A DNA stretch of 10,192 bases from a bacterium. GTDB taxonomy: Bacteria; Ratteibacteria; UBA8468; B48-G9; JAFGKM01. Positions 6,075 to 10,192 of the stretch are shown here, piece by piece; within the stretch, counting starts at the first letter, position 1; the number at the start of each line of letters is the position of its first letter. A program made the position numbers and the translations under genes. The notes under the pieces are model-generated. The model did no database searches. It saw only the letters and a list, made by a program, of their open reading frames with translations, and was not told the DNA's origin. The stretch is from positions 1 through 10,192 of the forward strand of contig DAORXQ010000065.1 in the NCBI GenBank assembly GCA_035371905.1, in the 5' to 3' direction.

Positions 6075-6749
6075 ATGCTATATATAATTGGAACTCCCAT
6101 AGGTAATATTAAGGATATTACTTTAAGAGGGCTTGATGTTTTAAAAAGTGTTGATTTGATATTATGTGAGGATACAAGGGAAACAAGTAAACTTTTGAAT
6201 TACTATAATATAAAGAAACCTCTTTTAAGTTATTACAAAGAAATAGAAAAAAAGAGAGTAAAAAAGGTTATAGAATTGTTAAAAGAAGGTAAAGAAATTG
6301 CACTTGTTTGCGATAGAGGGACACCTGGAATCTCAGACCCTGCTTACTTACTTGTAAATGAGGCATATAGAAACAACATAAAGGTGGTTCCGATTCCGGG
6401 TCCATCTGCTTTAACTGCTGCAATGAGTATTTCAGGTTTTCCTCTTAAAAAAGTTTATTTTTTAGGGTTTTTGCCAAAAAAAGAGATTGAGAAAAGAAAG
6501 ATTTTTGAAAGGTTTAAAGAAGGAGAGGAAGCAGTTATTTTTTTTGAATCTGTTCATAGAATTGATAAAACTATAAATTTACTTGCTGAAATTATGCCAG
6601 AAAAAGAAATATGTATTTGCAGGGAATTGACCAAAATGTTTGAAGAAATTTTAAGAGGAAAAATTAAAGATATAAATGAAGTATTTAAAAAACATAAGAA
6701 AAAAGGAGAATTTGTTTTAATTATAAATGGAGGTGAAAATGGCTTTTAA
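6075..6749 (+). CDS. rsmI: 16S rRNA (cytidine-2'-O)-methyltransferase RsmI, short form
   Basis: RsmI uses S-adenosylmethionine to 2'-O-methylate C1402 (E. coli numbering) in the ribosomal decoding centre. The 224-residue product has the tetrapyrrole-methylase fold. The N-terminal 'LYIIGTPIGN' is at 2-11, 'CEDTRETSKLL' at 31-41 and the SAM-contact loop 'GTPGISDP' at 82-89. 'PGPSA' follows at 108-112, 'FESVHR' at 157-162 and 'CRELTK' at 182-187, with the last strand 'GEFVLII' at 211-217. It stops just after that strand. E. coli RsmI is about 286 residues and has an extra C-terminal domain, which is missing here. ATG 6075 was chosen because it gives the family-typical N-terminus. An in-frame extension to TTG 6048 would put the promoter's TATAAT inside the gene. 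The 3' end overlaps the next gene by 11 bases and encodes its ribosome binding site. Confidence 0.95.
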   Translation: MLYIIGTPIGNIKDITLRGLDVLKSVDLILCEDTRETSKLLNYYNIKKPLLSYYKEIEKKRVKKVIELLKEGKEIALVCDRGTPGISDPAYLLVNEAYRNNIKVVPIPGPSALTAAMSISGFPLKKVYFLGFLPKKEIEKRKIFERFKEGEEAVIFFESVHRIDKTINLLAEIMPEKEICICRELTKMFEEILRGKIKDINEVFKKHKKKGEFVLIINGGENGF

Positions 6750-7446
6750 ATTTTTAAGGAAAAGAAAAAATGTCAGAATTATACTCTGGATTATTACAGT
6801 TCTTATTATTCCCGGTTTTTTCTTATGGGGAGTTGGAATTGAAGGAAGCAGAAAAACACAGTATGCAGCAATTGTTAACAGGGAACCGATAACTTTAAGA
6901 GAATTTTATGACCAGTTATGGAAAATTGAAGAAAAATATAGAGAAATTTTTGGGGAAAGTTATAATCAAATCAGGAATAAATTAAATCTTGAAAAAAATG
7001 TTCTTGAAAGTATGATTAGGGAAAAGATATTATTACAGGAAGCAAGAAAAAGGAGAATAAGAGTTTATAAAAATGAAATAATAAATGTTATGAAATCCGA
7101 CCCGGTTTTTAAAAATGAAAAAGGTGAATTTGATGAAGAGAAATATAAACAGATAATAAGTAACTATCCTGATGAAGAACTCGCAAAAATTGAAGACCAG
7201 ATAAAAAAAGAAATATTAATTCAGAAACTCAAAGACCAGGTTGTATCGGAAACAAATATAAATGTGGATGAAAAGGAAATAGATGATTATTTAAAAAATG
7301 CAGGAACTGAAAAAATTGATAGAGAAAATATAAGAAAAATGATTTTATGGCAGAAAAGGGAAAAATATTTTGAGGACTGGTATAAAAAAACAAGAGAAAA
7401 ATCAAAAGTTATGATTTACTTAACACTTGAAAATAAAAATGGTTGA
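6739..7446 (+). CDS. Membrane-anchored SurA/PpiD-like chaperone protein lacking the PPIase domain
   Basis: A 235-residue protein. A basic N-terminus (residues 1-13) and one TM helix (about 14-32, 'IILWIITVLIIPGFFLWG') resemble PpiD and place the rest in the periplasm. Residues 42-186 look like the SurA N-terminal module: 'AAIVNREPITLREFYDQL', then 'LESMIREKILLQEARKRRI' and 'VFKNEKGEFDEEKYKQII', then 'NVDEKEIDDYLKN'. In SurA/PpiD a parvulin PPIase domain of about 95 residues follows such a segment. Here it is absent and the sequence goes straight to a helix and strand (196-231, 'RKMILWQKREKYFEDWYKK... VMIYLTLEN') like the end of that family. A holdase-type outer-membrane-protein chaperone without prolyl isomerase activity is inferred. 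ATG 6739 has GGAGG (6729-6733) 5 bases upstream; ATG 6727 overlaps that site and is less likely. It overlaps rsmI by 11 bases and the DUF1015 gene by 8. Confidence 0.82.
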   Translation: MAFKFLRKRKNVRIILWIITVLIIPGFFLWGVGIEGSRKTQYAAIVNREPITLREFYDQLWKIEEKYREIFGESYNQIRNKLNLEKNVLESMIREKILLQEARKRRIRVYKNEIINVMKSDPVFKNEKGEFDEEKYKQIISNYPDEELAKIEDQIKKEILIQKLKDQVVSETNINVDEKEIDDYLKNAGTEKIDRENIRKMILWQKREKYFEDWYKKTREKSKVMIYLTLENKNG

Positions 7447-8629
7447 AATTAAACCTTTCAAAGGATATATTTATAATCTTGACAAAATTGGAGAAATGAG
7501 TAAAGTTATTTCTCCTCCATGGGATTTAATAAATGAAGAACTTGAAAAAAAACTTTTATCATTATCTGAATTTAATATTGTAAAATTGATTTCTAAAGAA
7601 AATAATCCTGATGATGTATATGAAACTTTAAATAATTGGATTGAAAACAAAATATTAATTCAGGACGATAGAGAAAATTTTTATTTTCTAAAAGAGAATT
7701 TTGAATATGATGGGAAAAACTATGAAAGGAAAGGAATTTTTGGGATTTTAAAGATAGAGGATTTTGAAAAAAGAAATATTATACCCCATGAAAGAATTTT
7801 TCAAAAATATTCAGATAACAGATATAAAATTCTTGAAAAATGTAAAAGTAATTTCTGCCCTGTTTTTATGTTATATCCGGATAAATGTTTTCAAATAGAG
7901 AATATAATAGATGAAGAAAAAAACTATTTTACTGGTTACATAAATAATGAGAAATTCAGTTTTGGTAGAATAGAAAGCAGGGAAAAAATTATGAAGATAG
8001 AAGAAATTTTTAAAGAAAAGGTAGTTTTTATTGCAGATGGTCACCACAGATACAACGCCTCTTTAATGTTTTACAAAAATAATCCAGAAGAAAGAAATAA
8101 GTATTTACTTGTTTATCTTGCAAATATTGAATCAGACGGAGTTATAATTTTACCCACTCACAGATATATTCCTTCAGAAGTAAATTTAAACTTTGATAAA
8201 AATTTTGTTGATATCCTTAAAGTAAACGATAAAGAAGAAATGGAAAAATTACTGGGTACGAGTAAAGAAAGAAAAATAGGGATGTTTTATAATGGTTTTT
8301 TTTATATCTTAAAAATAAAAAATTATGAAAAACAATTTAAAGAAGAAGGTCCATATTTAAAACTTGATACATTTTTAGTTGATAATTTTTTGATTAAAAA
8401 TTTTGTTGATATAAAAGAGAATGTTGAATTTCTCTATCACAGTTCAAAGGAATATCTATTAAATGAATATAAAAAAAGAAAAAATGGAGTTATTTTCTTT
8501 TTAAATCCTGTTAAAAAAGACATATTTATAGAAATGTGTTTAAATGGAAAACTTATGCCACAGAAATCAACTTATTTCTTTCCTAAGGTTCCTTCAGGCC
8601 TTGTAATTTATGTTTTCCCAGACACGTAA
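7439..8629 (+). CDS. DUF1015 family protein
   Basis: A 396-residue full-length member of DUF1015, a family of unknown biochemical function found in many anaerobes. Hallmarks are 'IKPFKGYIY' at the start, 'ISPPWDLIN' (24-32, usually APPYDV), 'PHERIF' (116-121), 'FCPVFMLY' (139-146), the strongly conserved 'FIADGHHRYNAS' (197-208) and the C-terminal 'MPQKSTYFFPKVPSGLVIY' (373-391). The DGHHR segment recalls the nucleotide-handling motif of ParB/Srx-fold proteins such as the archaeal serine kinase SerK. In Clostridia and Thermotogae, DUF1015 genes are often beside serine-biosynthesis genes; neither link is shown by this locus. No signal peptide or TM helix is visible, so it is probably cytoplasmic. 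ATG 7439 lies inside the SurA-like gene (8-base overlap) without a clear Shine-Dalgarno sequence, so translation is probably coupled. TTG 7427 is an alternative start giving 400 residues. Confidence 0.93.
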   Translation: MVEIKPFKGYIYNLDKIGEMSKVISPPWDLINEELEKKLLSLSEFNIVKLISKENNPDDVYETLNNWIENKILIQDDRENFYFLKENFEYDGKNYERKGIFGILKIEDFEKRNIIPHERIFQKYSDNRYKILEKCKSNFCPVFMLYPDKCFQIENIIDEEKNYFTGYINNEKFSFGRIESREKIMKIEEIFKEKVVFIADGHHRYNASLMFYKNNPEERNKYLLVYLANIESDGVIILPTHRYIPSEVNLNFDKNFVDILKVNDKEEMEKLLGTSKERKIGMFYNGFFYILKIKNYEKQFKEEGPYLKLDTFLVDNFLIKNFVDIKENVEFLYHSSKEYLLNEYKKRKNGVIFFLNPVKKDIFIEMCLNGKLMPQKSTYFFPKVPSGLVIYVFPDT

Positions 8630-8640
8630 AAAAAATAAAA

Positions 8641-8664
8641 TTCAAAATTTTGAAATTTTTTTTT
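8641..8664 (+). terminator. AT-only palindrome plus T tract, possible weak terminator of the rsmI cluster
   Basis: A perfect 14-base palindrome TTCAAAATTTTGAA (8641-8654) lies 11 bases after the DUF1015 stop and is followed, after one A, by nine T residues (8656-8664). An A/T outer arm extends it imperfectly. A hairpin without GC pairs would be weak, so termination is uncertain. The right arm also supplies the -35 box of the next promoter, so it may instead be an operator. Confidence 0.3.
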
Positions 8665-8678
8665 AAAAGTAGTAAGAT
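8650..8678 (+). promoter_or_regulatory. Possible promoter of the SGNH hydrolase gene
   Basis: TTGAAA (8650-8655) and TAAGAT (8673-8678) are separated by 17 bases. The predicted start near 8685 gives a short leader that still contains the AAAGGAGG ribosome binding site. The -35 box matches 5 of 6 and the -10 box 4 of 6 consensus bases. Confidence 0.4.
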
Positions 8679-8697
8679 TAATCAAAAAGGAGGATTT

Positions 8698-10017
8698 ATG
8701 AAAAATCTATTTTTGTTGTTATTTCTGGTTTTAAGTATTTTTTATTCAAATCTTTTTTCTGAAAGTAATTTCCCATTGAAAGATGGTGATACATGGGTTT
8801 TCCTCGGAGATTCAATTACTGCTCAAAAACTTCATACAAATTATTTTGAAGGATATTGTTTTACTCGTTTTCCGAAATGGAATATTCACTTCAGAAATTC
8901 GGGTGTTGGTGGAGATACAATACCTCGTGCTCTTGCAAGATTTGACTGGGATGTTGCTGCATGGAAACCAACTATTGTTAGTGTTGAACTTGGAATGAAT
9001 GATTCAGGAGCAGGTCCTGATAGTGTTTCTATCTATATAAATGGGATGGAGACACTTATAAAAAAAATAAAAGAAATAGGAGCAATGCCTGTTATTTTTT
9101 CTCCAAGTCCTGTGAATGACGGAAGTACACAGAATAATTTAATAGGAAGAAATATAACTCTGGATAAATATACAGTTGCACTTGAAGAATTTACTAAAAA
9201 TAACAGTATAATTTTTGCAGACCAGTTCCATTTTCTTGTAAATTTATGGGGAAAGAATAAAACAATTGAAGAAATTTATAGATTTGCAGACCTTACCAGA
9301 AATATACTCACAAAACCTGATCTACCTGCACCTGAACTTTTAAAAAAGTGGCTTGAAGAAATGGGAAAAAGCGAAATATTAAAAAAAGGAGTAAATATAG
9401 GAGGAGACCCTGTTCATCCTGGACCTGTTGGACAACTTATGATGTGTGCAATTTTACTTGAAAAATTAAATGCACCAAAACTTATAAGTAAGGCTGTAAT
9501 AGATATTTCAAACAAAAAAATAGAGCAAGTTCAGTGTAAAATTACAAATTTAAAAATTGAGGAAGAAAAAATTTCTTTTGATCGGATTGATGATTGCCTG
9601 CCAATGCCAATACCACCGGAAGCAAAGGATGCCCTGATAATTTATCCGCAAATCGCTGATTTAAGTCAATGGATTTTAAAGATAGAAAATTTGAAAAAGG
9701 GTGAATATGAAATTTTTATAGATGGAGTATCAGTTGCAACTGTATCATCAGAAGAACTTAAAAATGGATGGAATTTATCAACTGTTTTTAAAGGTCCAGT
9801 ATATCAGCAGTGTTTAGAGGTTCTTTCGGCAATTTCTCTCAAAGAAAATCTTGTTTCAGAATGGAGAAAATTGTCTTCTTTACAGGCAAAATCACCAACA
9901 GAAGAAAATAAAACAAAACTACAGAATTTAACAGAACAGATACTTCAGGCAGACCAGAAGATAAAAGAAACTGCACAACCAAAAATTCACAACTTTACAA
10001 TCTCTCTTAAAAAATAA
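8698..10017 (+). CDS. Exported SGNH/GDSL-family hydrolase (probable carbohydrate esterase)
   Basis: A 439-residue protein with a signal peptide (residues 1 to about 21: K2, hydrophobic 4-16, likely cleavage near 'NLFS-ES'). The mature enzyme acts outside the cytoplasm. SGNH blocks are all present: 'FLGDSIT' with nucleophile S39 (block I), 'NSGVGGDT' at 67-74 (block II Gly), 'ELGMNDSG' with N101 (block III), and 'GGDPVHPG' with D237 and H240 (block V). The catalytic domain spans roughly 25-260. An added C-terminal part (about 265-439) has beta strands around 'YEIFIDGVSVATVSS', then a helical region and a final strand; I do not recognise it as a named domain. Similar enzymes include acetylxylan and rhamnogalacturonan acetylesterases, so deacetylation of plant or algal glycans is plausible but not shown. 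GGAGG (8689-8693) is 4 bases before ATG 8698. An in-frame upstream start at 8650 would bury the signal peptide and the ribosome binding site. The downstream gene follows after 18 bases. Confidence 0.93.
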   Translation: MKNLFLLLFLVLSIFYSNLFSESNFPLKDGDTWVFLGDSITAQKLHTNYFEGYCFTRFPKWNIHFRNSGVGGDTIPRALARFDWDVAAWKPTIVSVELGMNDSGAGPDSVSIYINGMETLIKKIKEIGAMPVIFSPSPVNDGSTQNNLIGRNITLDKYTVALEEFTKNNSIIFADQFHFLVNLWGKNKTIEEIYRFADLTRNILTKPDLPAPELLKKWLEEMGKSEILKKGVNIGGDPVHPGPVGQLMMCAILLEKLNAPKLISKAVIDISNKKIEQVQCKITNLKIEEEKISFDRIDDCLPMPIPPEAKDALIIYPQIADLSQWILKIENLKKGEYEIFIDGVSVATVSSEELKNGWNLSTVFKGPVYQQCLEVLSAISLKENLVSEWRKLSSLQAKSPTEENKTKLQNLTEQILQADQKIKETAQPKIHNFTISLKK

Positions 10018-10035
10018 CACAAAAGGATGCGAAAA

Positions 10036-10192
10036 ATGAAAAGAGGCGTATCGGCAGTTTTCAGTATTTCAATTTTCTTTTTCTCAACATTTCTTTATGC
10101 AGGAAGACCTTTAACAACGGATGATGCAGAGACAATTGAAAAAGGGAAATTTGAACTTGAAATAGGATATGACTGGATAAAGAATATTGATA
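10036..10192 (+). CDS. Signal peptide and N-terminus of a putative outer-membrane beta-barrel protein (3' partial)
   Basis: The first 52 codons of a gene running off the window. Residues 1-22 form a clear signal peptide (K2, R3, then a hydrophobic stretch ending 'STFLYA', with cleavage likely after A22). The mature start 'GRPLTTDDAETIEKGKFELE' followed by 'IGYDW' matches the N-terminal pattern 'RPL.TDDA.T...G..E.E' that I associate with transporter-like beta-barrels of the Phenol_MetA_deg type. That would place it in the outer membrane. Assignment rests on this short motif only. ATG 10036 is preferred because AAAGGA (10022-10027) sits 8 bases upstream. ATG 10027 is in frame but overlaps that site. 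With 18 bases between it and the SGNH hydrolase stop and no terminator, the two are probably one operon. Confidence 0.7.
   Translation, partial: MKRGVSAVFSISIFFFSTFLYAGRPLTTDDAETIEKGKFELEIGYDWIKNID

Noticed and set aside
8650..8697. Extended N-terminus of the SGNH hydrolase from 8650
   Set aside because: It would bury the signal peptide behind 16 residues and the ribosome binding site at 8689-8693 inside the gene.

Overview
The window is low-GC DNA packed with genes on both strands. It reads like a bacterial chromosome: Arg is mostly AGA/AGG, proteins are rich in Lys, Glu and Ile, genes overlap or sit a few bases apart, and there are no mobile elements, tRNAs, rRNAs or CRISPR repeats. An exported SGNH hydrolase, an apparent outer-membrane beta-barrel protein and a membrane-anchored SurA/PpiD-type chaperone module point to a two-membrane (Gram-negative type) cell. 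The sodium:amino-acid symporter looks very close to Aquifex LeuT, and the composition would suit a thermophile or an uncultured candidate phylum. I cannot name the taxon from sequence alone.

Layout. (1) Bases 1-1090, + strand: the 3' end of a protein with a probable beta-sandwich C-terminus, then an SDR-family polyol/sugar dehydrogenase. (2) 1094-2617, - strand: the AAA+ protein YifB/ComM, convergent with the SDR and 3 bases from it. (3) 2618-2698: a short divergent region with two overlapping, oppositely directed sigma70-type promoters. (4) 2699-3595, + strand: a PD-(D/E)XK nuclease-like protein that seems to be read from a leaderless mRNA. (5) 3592-5990, - strand: a three-gene operon of a TIM-barrel sugar isomerase/epimerase-like protein, a LeuT-type sodium symporter, and a 31-codon single-TM protein. 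The small gene starts at TTG inside the transporter's 3' end behind its own strong ribosome binding site. (6) 6075-8629, + strand: rsmI (again apparently leaderless), a SurA/PpiD-like protein without a PPIase domain, and a DUF1015 protein, all joined by short overlaps. (7) 8698 to the end, + strand: a secreted SGNH/GDSL hydrolase and the start of a putative beta-barrel protein.

How the genes fit together: the SDR, the isomerase-like barrel, the SGNH hydrolase and the partial first gene fit a sugar- and glycan-degrading lifestyle. rsmI, the SurA-like protein and DUF1015 form a translationally coupled housekeeping cluster. The most notable item is the tiny overlapping ORF after the transporter, which looks like an accessory subunit of an NSS-family symporter. 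The second is the recurrence of promoter -10 boxes placed 6-8 bases from a start codon with no Shine-Dalgarno sequence.
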